26,859 bases of DNA from Microvirga sp. (GTDB lineage Bacteria > Pseudomonadota > Alphaproteobacteria > Rhizobiales > Beijerinckiaceae), in contig JAKOMT010000002.1 in NCBI GenBank assembly GCA_022241475.1, positions 129,731 through 156,589 of the forward strand. The letters run 5' to 3'. This document shows, in pieces, positions 7,618 to 15,740 of the stretch. The stretch's first letter is position 1. The number at the start of each line of letters is the position of its first letter. Made by a program: the position numbers and the translations under genes. The notes below the pieces were generated by a model. That model saw nothing but the letters and a program-made list of their open reading frames with translations. It searched no databases and had not been told where the DNA came from.

Positions 7618-8502
7618 ATGCCCGAACTGCCCGAAGTCGAAACCGTCCGGCGTGGTCTCGCCCCTCATATGGAGGGGCGACGCTTCCTGCGCGCGCAACA
7701 AAGGCGGCCGGATCTGCGCTTCCCCCTCCCCGAGCGCTTCGTCGAGCGACTAGCCGGCGCCCGGGTTGAGTCGCTGTCGCGGCGGGCGAAGTATCTCGTG
7801 GCGGAACTTTCGACCGGTGAGGCTCTCGTCATGCATCTGGGGATGACGGGCCGCTTCCTCATCGAGGCGGGGGGCGAGGCTTTCGCGCCGGGCGAATTCC
7901 ACCACGATCCGGGCGCAGCCGCGCTTCACGACCATGTGGTCTTCGAGATGGAGGGCGGCGCGCGCATCACCTACAACGACGTGCGACGCTTCGGCTACAT
8001 GGACCTCGTTCCGCGCGACGGGCTGGCGAACTGCCGCCATTTCTCCGGAATGGGGATCGAGCCTCTGGGCAACGAGCTTTCCGGCGAGACGATCGCGCGC
8101 CTTTTCCACCGCAAGGTCGCGCCCCTCAAGGCGGCGCTCCTCGACCAGAGGCTGATCGCCGGGCTCGGCAACATCTATGTCTGTGAGGCGCTGTTTCGCG
8201 CGGGCCTGCATCCGCAAACGCCCGCCGGCGCGCTCGCAACCGCGACGGGGCGTCCGCGCGCGAAGGCGCATGAACTCGCATCGATCATCCGCGACGTGCT
8301 CACGGAAGCCGTAGAGGCCGGCGGCTCGACCTTGCGCGACTTCGCGCATACCGACGGATCGCTCGGATATTTCCAGCATTCTTTCCGCGTCTACGACCGC
8401 GAGGGCGGCCCCTGCGTCGCGGATTCCTGCGGGGGAACGGTCGAGCGGATCGTGCAATCGGGCCGCTCGACCTTCTTCTGCCCGCGCTGTCAGACGGCGT
8501 GA
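7618..8502 (+). CDS. mutM: Formamidopyrimidine-DNA glycosylase (8-oxoguanine repair)
   Basis: A 294-residue bifunctional DNA glycosylase/AP lyase that removes 8-oxoguanine and formamidopyrimidines. It starts [14 protein letters not shown], with P2 as the Schiff-base nucleophile and E3 as the acid. K58 (RRAKYL) is the conserved lysine, M73-H74 lie in the [10 protein letters not shown] block, and a helix-two-turn-helix contains [20 protein letters not shown]. The C-terminal zinc finger uses C266, C271, C288 and C291, a C-x4-C...C-x2-C pattern usual in alphaproteobacteria, with R283 in [10 protein letters not shown]. The ribosome binding site is weak. The motif fixes the start, because P2 must follow Met. 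It converges with gloA across a 7-bp gap. Confidence 0.97.
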   Translation: MPELPEVETVRRGLAPHMEGRRFLRAQQRRPDLRFPLPERFVERLAGARVESLSRRAKYLVAELSTGEALVMHLGMTGRFLIEAGGEAFAPGEFHHDPGAAALHDHVVFEMEGGARITYNDVRRFGYMDLVPRDGLANCRHFSGMGIEPLGNELSGETIARLFHRKVAPLKAALLDQRLIAGLGNIYVCEALFRAGLHPQTPAGALATATGRPRAKAHELASIIRDVLTEAVEAGGSTLRDFAHTDGSLGYFQHSFRVYDREGGPCVADSCGGTVERIVQSGRSTFFCPRCQTA

Positions 8503-8509
8503 GCGCTTC

Positions 8510-8950
8510 TCACCAGCTCCCGGTGTTCGGCATCGACGCCCACGGCTCCTGGGCCGGCAGCGGCTCGCCGCGCTGGAGCAGTTCGATGGAGATCCCGTCG
8601 GGAGAGCGCACGAAGGCCATGTAGCCGTCGCGCGGCGGGCGGTTGATGACGACGCCCTTGTCCATCAGGACCTGACAGGTCGCGTAGATGTCGTCGACGC
8701 GATAGGCCAGATGCCCGAAGTTGCGGCCGCCCTGATAATCGTGCTCGTCCCAATTGTAGGTGAGTTCGAGAAGCGGCGCCTTGCTGTCCCGGGCGCGATC
8801 GACGTCCTTGGGCGCGGCGAGGAACACGAGCGTGTAGCGGCCCTTCTCGTTCTCGGTGCGGCGGACCTCCACGAGGCCCATCTTGCCGCAGTAGAAATCG
8901 AGCGCCGCGTCGAGATCGCCGACGCGCACCATCGTGTGAAGGTATTCCAT
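8510..8950 (-). CDS. gloA: Lactoylglutathione lyase (glyoxalase I)
   Basis: A 146-residue VOC-superfamily enzyme that isomerises the methylglyoxal-glutathione hemithioacetal to S-lactoylglutathione. The start [20 protein letters not shown] aligns with E. coli GloA (MRLLHTMLRVGD). The four metal ligands are visible as H5, E62 (LLELTYNWD), H80 ([11 protein letters not shown]) and E123 (SIELLQ). About six extra residues (DVDRARD region, 49-55) sit before the second ligand compared with E. coli. The ATG at 8950 has GAGGAG nine nt upstream; upstream in-frame ATGs at 8959 and 9013 lie on or before that site and are rejected. It follows xdhA at 69 bp and may share its transcript. Confidence 0.93.
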   Translation of the reverse strand: MEYLHTMVRVGDLDAALDFYCGKMGLVEVRRTENEKGRYTLVFLAAPKDVDRARDSKAPLLELTYNWDEHDYQGGRNFGHLAYRVDDIYATCQVLMDKGVVINRPPRDGYMAFVRSPDGISIELLQRGEPLPAQEPWASMPNTGSW

Positions 8951-9019
8951 ATCCGTCATCTCCTCGGTTTCGGGGTCAGGCGGATATGAAGGGCGCAGGC
9001 GCCCGGGAGTCAAATCCCG

Positions 9020-10483
9020 TCAGATCACAGCCGGCATGCGCACCCGCGTCTCCGACGCGTCCGCGCCCGCGATCTCGATGAGCGCCTTGAGCAGCAGGTT
9101 GCGCGCGACGAGGGCCCGGTAGCCGGCGGAGGCGCGGTGATCGCTCATCGGCGTGAAATCCTGTGCGAGCGCGTCGAGCGCGCGCTCCCACGTCGCCTGA
9201 TCGTCGAGCGCTGCGCCGGCGAGCGCCGCCTCGGCCGCCCGCGCGCGGGCGGGCACTCCGGCCATGCCGCCATAGGCGATGCGCGCGCTCCTCACGCGCC
9301 GCCCGTCGAGATCGAGGCGAAAGGCGCCCATGACCGCCGAGATGTCCTCGTCGAAACGCTTCGACACCTTGAAGCAGCGGAAGGCCTGATCGAGCGCGAG
9401 GTGGGGAACGGTGACGCTCGCGACGTATTCACCCTCCCGGCGATCCTGCTTGCGGTACGCGATGAAGTAATCCTCGATCGAGAGCGCACGGGTCTCCCCT
9501 CCCCGGCGAAGCGTCAACGTCGCGCCGAGCGCGATCAGCGCTGGCGGCAGGTCGCCGATGGGCGAGGCGTTGGCGACGTTGCCGCCGACCGTGCCCGATG
9601 CGCGCACCTGCGCCGAGCCGAAGCGGCGCATCAATTCGCCGAGATCGGGATGAATCGCGGCGAGCGGCGCGAGCGCGCGCGCGTGGCTCGCCATGGCGCC
9701 GAGGACGAGCGAGTCGTCGCTGTCTTCGATGGCGTCGAGCGCCTGAACGCGTCCGAGCCAGATGATCTTTTCGATCTCCATCAGGCTCTTGGTGATCCAA
9801 AGGCCGACGTCGGTCGAGCCGGCGAGCAGCGTCGCGTCGGGATGTCGCAAGTAGAGCGCGTCGAGCGCTTCGAGCGACGCTGGCGCGGCGAAGAAGCGCG
9901 CCTCGTCGCCCACGAAGAGATCGGCGCCGTCATCGAGCTCCGCGAGCGCCGCAGCGCGCGCGTCCCGTTCTTCCGCATAGAGCGTGCGCGAGGGGGCGGC
10001 GCAGGCGTCGAGCGCGGCGTCGACGATCGGGCGGTAACCCGTGCAGCGGCAAAGGTTGCCCGCGAGCGCGTCCTCGACCATGCGCCGGTCGACGGGCCGG
10101 GGCGCCTCCTCGTGCAGCGTGAAGAGGCTCATGACGATGCCCGGCGTGCAAAAGCCGCATTGCGAGCCGTGATGCGCGACCATCGCCTCCTGCACTGGAT
10201 GCAGCACGCCGTTCCGCGCCAGCGCGTCGACGGTGACGATATCGGCTCCGTCCATCTGACCGAGAAGCGCGATGCAGGCGTTGACGGGTTCGTAGACGAG
10301 CCGGCCCTCACGCAGCCGCCCGACCGCGACCGTGCAGGCCCCGCAATCGCCCTCGCCGCAACCTTCCTTCGTGCCGAGCAGGCGCCGCGTCTCGCGCAGG
10401 TAATCGAGCATCGTCCGGCGCGGGAGAAAATCCGCGCATTCGACGAGCTCGCCGTTCAACCGTAACCTCACCGCCCGCCGCAT
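9020..10483 (-). CDS. xdhA: Xanthine dehydrogenase small subunit (FeS/FAD subunit XdhA)
   Basis: A 487-residue iron-sulfur flavoprotein that passes electrons from the molybdenum subunit XdhB to NAD+ during hypoxanthine/xanthine oxidation. Domains in order: plant-type [2Fe-2S] (C42, C47, C50, C70), second [2Fe-2S] (C109, C112, C145, C147), FAD-binding domain with LLAGSTDVGLWITKS from 219 and SGTVGGNVANASPIGD at 296-311, and a CO-dehydrogenase-flavoprotein-like C-terminal domain. All cofactor ligands are present. The ATG has GGAG upstream. The catalytic subunit gene xdhB and maturation gene xdhC, which usually follow directly, are absent: downstream is gloA. A related aldehyde-oxidase-type small subunit is possible, but the fused FeS+FAD layout is that of XdhA. 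Confidence 0.9.
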   Translation of the reverse strand: MRRAVRLRLNGELVECADFLPRRTMLDYLRETRRLLGTKEGCGEGDCGACTVAVGRLREGRLVYEPVNACIALLGQMDGADIVTVDALARNGVLHPVQEAMVAHHGSQCGFCTPGIVMSLFTLHEEAPRPVDRRMVEDALAGNLCRCTGYRPIVDAALDACAAPSRTLYAEERDARAAALAELDDGADLFVGDEARFFAAPASLEALDALYLRHPDATLLAGSTDVGLWITKSLMEIEKIIWLGRVQALDAIEDSDDSLVLGAMASHARALAPLAAIHPDLGELMRRFGSAQVRASGTVGGNVANASPIGDLPPALIALGATLTLRRGGETRALSIEDYFIAYRKQDRREGEYVASVTVPHLALDQAFRCFKVSKRFDEDISAVMGAFRLDLDGRRVRSARIAYGGMAGVPARARAAEAALAGAALDDQATWERALDALAQDFTPMSDHRASAGYRALVARNLLLKALIEIAGADASETRVRMPAVI

Positions 10484-10550
10484 AACCGCTCCATCGCCTG
10501 CGTCTGTCGCACGCGAGCATGGCTCAAGCAGGAGCGCAAGCCAACGGGCT

Positions 10551-10985
10551 TCAAATCAACTGCGCCGCCCCCGCCACCACCAGATACCGCGCGCCCTTGG
10601 CCAGCGTGACCAGCGGCACGAATATCCAGAGCGGGGTGCGCATCGCGCCCGCCACGAGGGTCAGCGGGTCGCCGATCACGGGCGCCCACGACAACAGCAG
10701 CGACCATACGCCCCAGCGCCGGTAGGCGGCGGCGTAGCGCTCGTAGCGCTCGGGCGAGAGCGGAAAACGGGGATGGTCGCGGAAGCGCGCGGCGTAGCGG
10801 CCGAGCAGCCAGTTGACGATCGAGCCCAGCGTGTTTCCGAACGTCGCGACTATCACGGCGAGCCCGACGCCCGCCGTTCCGAGGGCGATGACGCCGGCGA
10901 GCGTCGCTTCCGACGCGCCGGGCAGGATCGTCGACGAGGCGAAGGCCACGAGGAAAAGCGTGAGCAGTTCGAGGGCCGCGGCCAA
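10551..10985 (-). CDS. YqaA family inner membrane protein (SNARE-associated/DedA-like)
   Basis: A 144-residue membrane protein matching E. coli YqaA in length and pattern: LTLFLVAFASSTILPGASEATL near the start, then VATFGNTLGSIVNWLLGRY, LLLSWAPVIGDPLTLVAGAMR and LAKGARYLVVAGAA. Four to five hydrophobic helices and the re-entrant-loop motifs of the DedA/VTT superfamily are visible; members are linked to lipid scrambling, but YqaA itself is uncharacterised. I chose a TTG start at 10985 because GGAG lies 6 nt upstream and the protein then matches YqaA. An in-frame ATG at 11075 adds 30 non-conserved residues and would leave no spacer before the divergent dehydrogenase gene. Upstream of xdhA on the same strand, with a 67-bp gap. 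Confidence 0.8.
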   Translation of the reverse strand: MAAALELLTLFLVAFASSTILPGASEATLAGVIALGTAGVGLAVIVATFGNTLGSIVNWLLGRYAARFRDHPRFPLSPERYERYAAAYRRWGVWSLLLSWAPVIGDPLTLVAGAMRTPLWIFVPLVTLAKGARYLVVAGAAQLI

Positions 10986-11083
10986 GAAAGACTCCGATCC
11001 AAAGGGGGCGCTCCGCCCGTATCCAAGGCGCGGACGAGTTGCTAACAGAGAGTCGTTCCCGAGAGAAACGGTCAAGGAAGCCT

Positions 11084-12562
11084 ATGTCCGTGTCGTCGCC
11101 AGCCCGCGCATCGAATACAACCCCCGCGCTCCTCGAGCGGATCGCCGCGCGCGTCGGCGCCGGCTACGTGATCACGGACCCGACGGACATGGAGCCGCAT
11201 CTGATCGAGTCGCGCGGCCTCTATCGCGGGGCCGCGACCGCGGTGGTCCGCCCGAAGGACGCGCAGGAGGTCGCCTTCGTGCTGGGCGAATGCGCGGCCG
11301 AGGGCGTGCCGGTGGTTCCTCATGGCGGCAATACCGGCCTCGTGGGCGGCGGCGTCCCGTTCGGCGGGATCGTGCTGTCGCTCGGCCGTCTGAACGCGAT
11401 CCGGGATGTCGACGCGACGAACGCCACGATGACGGTCGAGGCCGGCGTCACGCTCAAGTCCATCCAGGACGCGGCGCGCGCCGCCGACCGGCTGTTTCCC
11501 CTGTCGCTCGGTTCGGAAGGCGCCTGCCAGATCGGCGGCAACATCGCCACGAACGCCGGCGGCACGGGCGTCCTGCGCTACGGCAACACCCGCGACCTCG
11601 TCCTCGGGCTCGAAGTCGCCCTTCCCGACGGGCGGCTCTGGAACGGGCTGCGATCCTTGCGCAAGGACAACACAGGCTACGACCTCAAGCACCTTTTCAT
11701 CGGCTCGGAGGGCACGCTCGGGATCGTCACGGCGGCTGTGCTGAAGCTCTTTCCCGCACCGAAATCGCAGGTCACAGCCTTCATCGGGATCGAGGGGCCT
11801 CACGCCGCGCTCGCCGTGTTCGAGCGCATGCGCGCCGCTGCGGGAGACCAACTCACGGCCTTCGAATTCATGCCGCGTTTCGGGCTCGAACTCGTCCTGA
11901 GGCACGGGCACGACGTCCAGCGTCCGCTCGCGGGCGACCACGCCGCGCTCGCGCTGATCGAGCTCACCTCGCCCCAGGCCGAGGCGCCGCTGCAGGACCT
12001 CGTGGAGACGGTGCTCGGAACGGCGATCGAGGACGGGCTCGTCGAGGATGCGACGATCGCGGCCAGCGGCGCGCAGGTCGCCGGGATGTGGAAGCTTCGC
12101 GAGCTGATGTCCGAAGTGCAGGGGCGCGAGGGCGGCTCGATCAAGCACGACGTCGCCGTGCCGGTGTCGAAGGTCGCCGATTTCATCGTCGAGGCGACGC
12201 GCGCCTGCGAGGCCGAAATGGAGGGCCTGCGCGTCTGCGCCTTCGGCCATTTCGGCGACGGCAACATCCATTTCAATCTCAGCCAGCCCGTCGGCATGGA
12301 CAAGCTGGCCTATCTGGCTCAATGGGAGCGCTTCAACCGGATCGTCCACGATATCGTCGCCCGGATGAGCGGTTCGATCGCGGCCGAGCACGGCGTCGGG
12401 TTGATCAAGCGCGACGAGCTGCTGCTCTACAAAGACCCCATTGCGGTCGATCTGATGCGTACGCTCAAGCGCGCCCTCGACCCGAAGAATATTCTCAACC
12501 CCGGCAAAGTCGTCGCGGTTTCCGACGACGCGCCGCCGGCGCTTCCCCCAGGCAAGACGTGA
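11084..12562 (+). CDS. FAD-linked D-2-hydroxyacid (D-2-hydroxyglutarate/D-lactate type) dehydrogenase
   Basis: A 492-residue flavoenzyme of the FAD-binding PCMH plus FAD-oxidase C-terminal family (GlcD/DLD/D2HGDH), oxidising a D-2-hydroxyacid to the 2-oxoacid. The FAD domain shows VVRPKDAQEV, GGNTGLVGGGVP at 81-92, GSEGACQIGGNIATNAGG at 143-160 and LFIGSEGTLGIVT. The cap/catalytic part shows KHDVAVPVS (354-362), the metal-site motif GHFGDGNIHFN (388-398, ligands H389 and H397), AEHGVG with E435, and the ending LDPKNILNPGKV. KHDVAVPVS favours the D-2-hydroxyglutarate dehydrogenase side of the family, but substrate is not provable here. Start: AAGGA lies 6 nt before the ATG at 11084; an ATG 45 bp earlier lacks a site. 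First gene of a plus-strand series. Confidence 0.85.
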   Translation: MSVSSPARASNTTPALLERIAARVGAGYVITDPTDMEPHLIESRGLYRGAATAVVRPKDAQEVAFVLGECAAEGVPVVPHGGNTGLVGGGVPFGGIVLSLGRLNAIRDVDATNATMTVEAGVTLKSIQDAARAADRLFPLSLGSEGACQIGGNIATNAGGTGVLRYGNTRDLVLGLEVALPDGRLWNGLRSLRKDNTGYDLKHLFIGSEGTLGIVTAAVLKLFPAPKSQVTAFIGIEGPHAALAVFERMRAAAGDQLTAFEFMPRFGLELVLRHGHDVQRPLAGDHAALALIELTSPQAEAPLQDLVETVLGTAIEDGLVEDATIAASGAQVAGMWKLRELMSEVQGREGGSIKHDVAVPVSKVADFIVEATRACEAEMEGLRVCAFGHFGDGNIHFNLSQPVGMDKLAYLAQWERFNRIVHDIVARMSGSIAAEHGVGLIKRDELLLYKDPIAVDLMRTLKRALDPKNILNPGKVVAVSDDAPPALPPGKT

Positions 12563-12572
12563 GGAGCGCTCA

Positions 12573-12926
12573 ATGAACCGGATGAGGCGAGCGGCGATGA
12601 ACTCCGTGGCGGGGCTGCGTTACGCCCTGCGCAACGAGGAATCGTTCCGGCAGGAGGTTCTTCTGCTGGGAATCTGCCTGGTCGTCGGTTTTTTCATCGC
12701 GCCGGACGCGGGCTGGTACGTCGCGATGATCGGGACGGTGATCGTGGTGATGATCGTGGAGTTGCTCAATACCTCGATCGAGCGCCTAGCCGACCACGTC
12801 TCCCCGGAATTCCACCCGCGGATCGGCGCGATCAAGGACGCGGCCTCGGCGGCCGTGTTCTGCGCGCTGGCGCTCGCCGGCACGGTGTGGATCGCGGCTG
12901 CGGGCGTGCGCATCGGCGTCTTCTGA
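12573..12926 (+). CDS. dgkA: Diacylglycerol kinase
   Basis: A 117-residue integral membrane kinase that phosphorylates diacylglycerol to phosphatidic acid, recycling lipid headgroup-transfer by-products such as those of osmoregulated glucan synthesis. Three transmembrane helices follow an amphipathic N-terminal helix. Diagnostic motifs are NEESFRQE (21-28), VELLNTSIERLAD (62-74, with the catalytic base equivalent E70) and KDAASAAV (88-95). GAGGAG precedes the ATG. It begins 10 bp after the dehydrogenase stop, so the two are probably co-transcribed. Length is typical for Gram-negative DgkA. The glucosyltransferase-like gene at the right edge could be a functional partner, but that is only an inference from the pathway. 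Confidence 0.93.
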   Translation: MNRMRRAAMNSVAGLRYALRNEESFRQEVLLLGICLVVGFFIAPDAGWYVAMIGTVIVVMIVELLNTSIERLADHVSPEFHPRIGAIKDAASAAVFCALALAGTVWIAAAGVRIGVF

Positions 12927-12929
12927 CCG

Positions 12930-12962
12930 GCGTCGGAGGGGGTCGAGCCCGTTGACCGACGC
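12930..12962 (+). terminator. Hairpin after dgkA
   Basis: GCGTCGG (12930-12936) and CCGACGC (12956-12962) are perfect 7-bp arms around a 19-nt loop, immediately after the dgkA stop. There is no T-tract; a possible GGG/CCC pairing extends the stem inside the loop. It may limit read-through into the YeiH-type gene. Confidence 0.3.
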
Positions 12963-13011
12963 AAGCCAGAGTGCTTCGAAGCGACATGATCCCTGAGCCG
13001 AGTCGCCAGCG

Positions 13012-14031
13012 ATGACCGCCACCGTCCGGGATGTGACGCCCGGCCTCGCGCTCGCGCTCGCCGTCTCCTTCGCCGCAACGGCGCTTGCGCCCGCCATGCC
13101 AGCCTTCCTGCCGCTTCCGGCGATGGTGATCGCGCTTCTCCTCGGGATCGCGCTCAACCCCATGGCGCGCCGCCAGTCGTTCCAGCCCGGCCTTTCGCTC
13201 GCGGTAAAAAGGCTCCTGCGCATCGCGGTGGCGCTGCTCGGCCTGCGCATCGCGCTGGGAGACATCGTCGATCTCGGCGCGGCGACGGCGCTGATCGTCA
13301 TCGCATCGATGATCGTGACCATCGCGTCGGGCTTCGCGCTGGCGCGGCTCTTCGGGCAGACGAGCGCCTATGGCGCGCTCGCGGGCGCGGCGACGGCCGT
13401 CTGCGGCGCCTCGGCGACGCTCGCCACGGCGAGCGTGCTGCCGCATTACAAGGGCAAGGAGGCGGACGTCGCCTTCGTCGTCGTCGCGGTGAACGCGCTC
13501 TCCACCGTCGCGATGCTGCTCTATCCGCTCATCTGCGCCTGGCTCGGGATGGACGACCGGCTCGCGGGGATCATGCTCGGCGCGACGATCCACGACGTCG
13601 CGCAAGTGGTCGGCGCGGGCTACGCGGTTTCTGAGCAAGCCGGCGACGCGGCGGTCGTCGTCAAACTGTTTCGCGTATTCCTGCTCCTGCCGGTGGTGCT
13701 CGTCATCGGCTGGATCTTCGCCTCGCGGGCGACGATCGTCGGCGCCCCGGCGGCGCGCGCGCCGGTTCCGGTCTTCGCGGTCGTCTTTCTCGCGCTGTGC
13801 GCGCTCAACAGCGCGTTGAGCGCCGTTCCGACTCTCGCGCCGGTCTACGGGCCCGTGCGCGACATCCTCGTCGCCGCCTCGGGCTGGGGCCTCCTCGTCG
13901 CGATCGCGGCCCTGGGGCTCGGCACATCGATCGATGCGGTCGCGCGGCTCGGCTGGCGTCACGTCGCGACGGTCACCGCGACGACGTTCGTGATCCTCGT
14001 CGTGGCGGTCGGGCTTCTCATGGCGATCTGA
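13012..14031 (+). CDS. YeiH family (UPF0324) putative sulfate exporter
   Basis: A 339-residue polytopic membrane protein with about ten hydrophobic helices, of the YeiH/UPF0324 family often labelled putative sulfate exporter; the transported substrate is not firmly known. The signatures are AVCGASATLATASVLP (129-144) and GATIHDVAQVVGAGYA (190-205), each in a re-entrant-looking position, plus VKLFRVFLLLPVVL. Length is typical. The upstream ribosome binding site is weak. It lies 85 bp past dgkA and 99 bp before the zinc protein gene, so it is likely its own unit or loosely attached. It has no close LysR-type regulator (YeiE-like), which often accompanies this family elsewhere. Confidence 0.85.
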   Translation: MTATVRDVTPGLALALAVSFAATALAPAMPAFLPLPAMVIALLLGIALNPMARRQSFQPGLSLAVKRLLRIAVALLGLRIALGDIVDLGAATALIVIASMIVTIASGFALARLFGQTSAYGALAGAATAVCGASATLATASVLPHYKGKEADVAFVVVAVNALSTVAMLLYPLICAWLGMDDRLAGIMLGATIHDVAQVVGAGYAVSEQAGDAAVVVKLFRVFLLLPVVLVIGWIFASRATIVGAPAARAPVPVFAVVFLALCALNSALSAVPTLAPVYGPVRDILVAASGWGLLVAIAALGLGTSIDAVARLGWRHVATVTATTFVILVVAVGLLMAI

Positions 14032-14130
14032 GACGGCGTCGTTTTGGCGCCGTTGGAGACTAGCGGCTGGCTGCCGCCCGCATTATGGTGCGCCGCAAAT
14101 CAAACGCCCTGCGACACGAGTGGACGAGAG

Positions 14131-14412
14131 ATGGCCGAGAAGACCACCCCCTACTTCCAGAACGAGCGCGGCGTTCGCGTGATCCACACGGGGTCGAAGG
14201 AATTCATGTGTATCGGGGCGAGGCCTCCGTTCGACCACCCCCACGAGTTCATCGACATGGGCGGCGCGGACGAGGCGATCTGCCCGTATTGCTCGACGCT
14301 TTACCACTACAAGCCGGAGCTCGGCGCCGGCGGCGCGGAGCCGGCGGATTGTCTCTGGGACGGCGCCTCGACCACGACGCCGGACAGGCTCGTCACCGGC
14401 GCGTCGCGCTGA
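14131..14412 (+). CDS. zf-CHCC zinc protein, NDUFS6-like (complex I accessory subunit homologue)
   Basis: A 93-residue protein with a single zinc site formed by C27, H38, C51 and C54 (HPHEFIDMG then ICPYCSTLYHY). This is the zf-CHCC domain shared with NDUFS6, the 13-kDa accessory subunit of respiratory complex I, which is also present in alphaproteobacterial complex I such as that of Paracoccus. The ATG at 14131 gives MAEKTTPYFQNERGVRVIHT, the natural family start. An upstream in-frame ATG at 14044 has no ribosome site and would add unrelated residues. The stop lies 3 bp before the FAD monooxygenase ATG, so the two are translationally coupled. Assignment to complex I is by family and not proved by context, since no nuo genes are here. 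Confidence 0.85.
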   Translation: MAEKTTPYFQNERGVRVIHTGSKEFMCIGARPPFDHPHEFIDMGGADEAICPYCSTLYHYKPELGAGGAEPADCLWDGASTTTPDRLVTGASR

Positions 14413-14415
14413 CCA

Positions 14416-15594
14416 ATGTCCGCTGATGACGTGACGGTCGTCGGCGCCGGCGTCGCCGGCCTCACCGCCGCGCTCGCGTTCGCAGCGGCCGGACGCTCCG
14501 TCACGCTTGTCGAGCGCCGCACCGGTTTCTCCGAGGTCGGCGCGGGCCTCCAGCTCTCGCCCAACGCCACGCGCGTGCTCGCCGGCCTCGGCCTCGGTCC
14601 CGCCCTCGCCCGCCAGTCCTGCGAGCCGCCCTCCGTCGTCGTGCGCGACCTGCGCTCGGGGCGGACGATCGGGGGCGTCGGCCTCGGGCCGGCGATGCGC
14701 GAGCGCTTCGGCGCGCCGTATTACGTCATCCACCGCGCCGATCTGCAGACCATCCTGCTCGACGCCGTGCGCGCGCAGCGCAACATCCGGCTCCTGATGG
14801 GACGGGAACTCGCCGCGATGTCGCAGGACGCACAGGGCGTCGATCTGGTCTTCGCGCGAGCAGGGTCCGCCGACGAAAACCGCCGCGCCGCTCTCGTCGT
14901 CGGCGCCGACGGGATCTGGTCGAAGACGCGGCCTCTCCTCGGCGACAACCGCACGCCCGCCTATCGCGGATTTGTCGCCTGGCGCGCGACGATCGCGCGC
15001 GCCGACGCGCCGGCCGCGCTGGCGGGAGACGAGACCGGATTGTGGCTCGGGCGCGACGCGCATATCGTGCACTACCCCGTAGCGGCCGGGCGGCGCGTCA
15101 ACATCGTGGCGATCATGCGCCGTCGCGCGCCCGTCGCCGGTTGGTCCGAGCCCGCGCCGGGCGCCGATCTCCTGGCGGGGCTGCCCGCCTGCGCCACGGC
15201 CTTGCGAGACCTGCTCTCGGTTCCCGCCGAATGGACGCTCTGGTCTCTGCACGATCTTCCTGTCGGACGCATCGCCTCGGGTCGCGTCGCGCTTATCGGC
15301 GACGCCGCGCATCCGGTTTTGCCTTTCATGGCGCAGGGTGCGGGAATGGCGATCGAGGATGCGGCCGTGCTCACGCGGGCGGTCGTCGAGGAGGCGGAGC
15401 CCGTCGAGGCGATCGAGCGGTACGCCCGCGAGAGGACGGCTCGAGTCCGGCGCGTCCAGAATGTGGCGCGGTCCAATGTCCGCGCCTATCACGCGGGCGC
15501 CTTGTTGGGCCTCGCGCGCAACGTCGTGATGGCTCGCCTCGGGCCAACGGGCATGACCGACCGCTACGCCTGGATCTACGGCTGGACGCCCTGA
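14416..15594 (+). CDS. FAD-dependent aromatic monooxygenase (salicylate/3-hydroxybenzoate hydroxylase-like)
   Basis: A 392-residue class A flavoprotein monooxygenase, cytoplasmic, expected to hydroxylate an aromatic ring with NAD(P)H and O2. Motifs: Rossmann GAGVAG (10-15) with E33 binding the ADP ribose, R52 in PNATRVLAGLGLG, the DG motif in VGADGIWSKTR (D165-G166), and the GD motif in ALIGDAAHPVLPFMAQGAG (G295-D296). Length and motif order match salicylate 1-monooxygenase/3-hydroxybenzoate 6-monooxygenase. A ubiquinone hydroxylase (UbiH/UbiL-like) role cannot be excluded from sequence alone. The ATG is 3 bp after the preceding stop with little Shine-Dalgarno signal, so it probably depends on translation of the zinc protein gene. 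Confidence 0.85.
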   Translation: MSADDVTVVGAGVAGLTAALAFAAAGRSVTLVERRTGFSEVGAGLQLSPNATRVLAGLGLGPALARQSCEPPSVVVRDLRSGRTIGGVGLGPAMRERFGAPYYVIHRADLQTILLDAVRAQRNIRLLMGRELAAMSQDAQGVDLVFARAGSADENRRAALVVGADGIWSKTRPLLGDNRTPAYRGFVAWRATIARADAPAALAGDETGLWLGRDAHIVHYPVAAGRRVNIVAIMRRRAPVAGWSEPAPGADLLAGLPACATALRDLLSVPAEWTLWSLHDLPVGRIASGRVALIGDAAHPVLPFMAQGAGMAIEDAAVLTRAVVEEAEPVEAIERYARERTARVRRVQNVARSNVRAYHAGALLGLARNVVMARLGPTGMTDRYAWIYGWTP

Positions 15595-15668
15595 TCCGAA
15601 GATATCGGGCGCAGACTCGCCTCGAAGCCAGATCCTCGCTGCGTTGCAGCAATGCTTTCCTCCATTTT

Positions 15669-15695
15669 ATGTCGACATTTTAAAGATAAAATGTC
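15669..15695. promoter_or_regulatory. Operator-like inverted repeats upstream of pxpBCA
   Basis: GACATTTTA (15674-15682) and TAAAATGTC (15687-15695) are perfect 9-bp arms around AAGA. The left arm overlaps a second perfect palindrome, ATGTCGACAT (15669-15678), giving three GACAT half-sites in 27 bp. The tract is strongly AT-rich in a GC-rich genome and lies 46-72 bp before the pxpB start, where a promoter would be. Most likely it is the binding site of a dimeric regulator controlling the pxp genes. The regulator is not in the window. Confidence 0.6.
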
Positions 15696-15740
15696 AGTGT
15701 GTGATCGCAGCTTTTCACCGGTCAACCGAGGTCGAGCGTT

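Noticed and set aside
11072..12391. A 439-codon minus-strand frame opposite the FAD-linked dehydrogenase.
   Set aside because: Antisense shadow; its codons mirror conserved FAD-binding motifs on the plus strand.
12832..13962. A 376-codon minus-strand frame opposite dgkA and the YeiH-type gene.
   Set aside because: Highly charged Arg/Asp/Glu/His composition from antisense reading of membrane-protein codons; no start context or family.
15595..15740. A possible small RNA or leader peptide before pxpB.
   Set aside because: No open frame with a ribosome site and no terminator-like stem; the dyad explains the visible structure better as a DNA operator.
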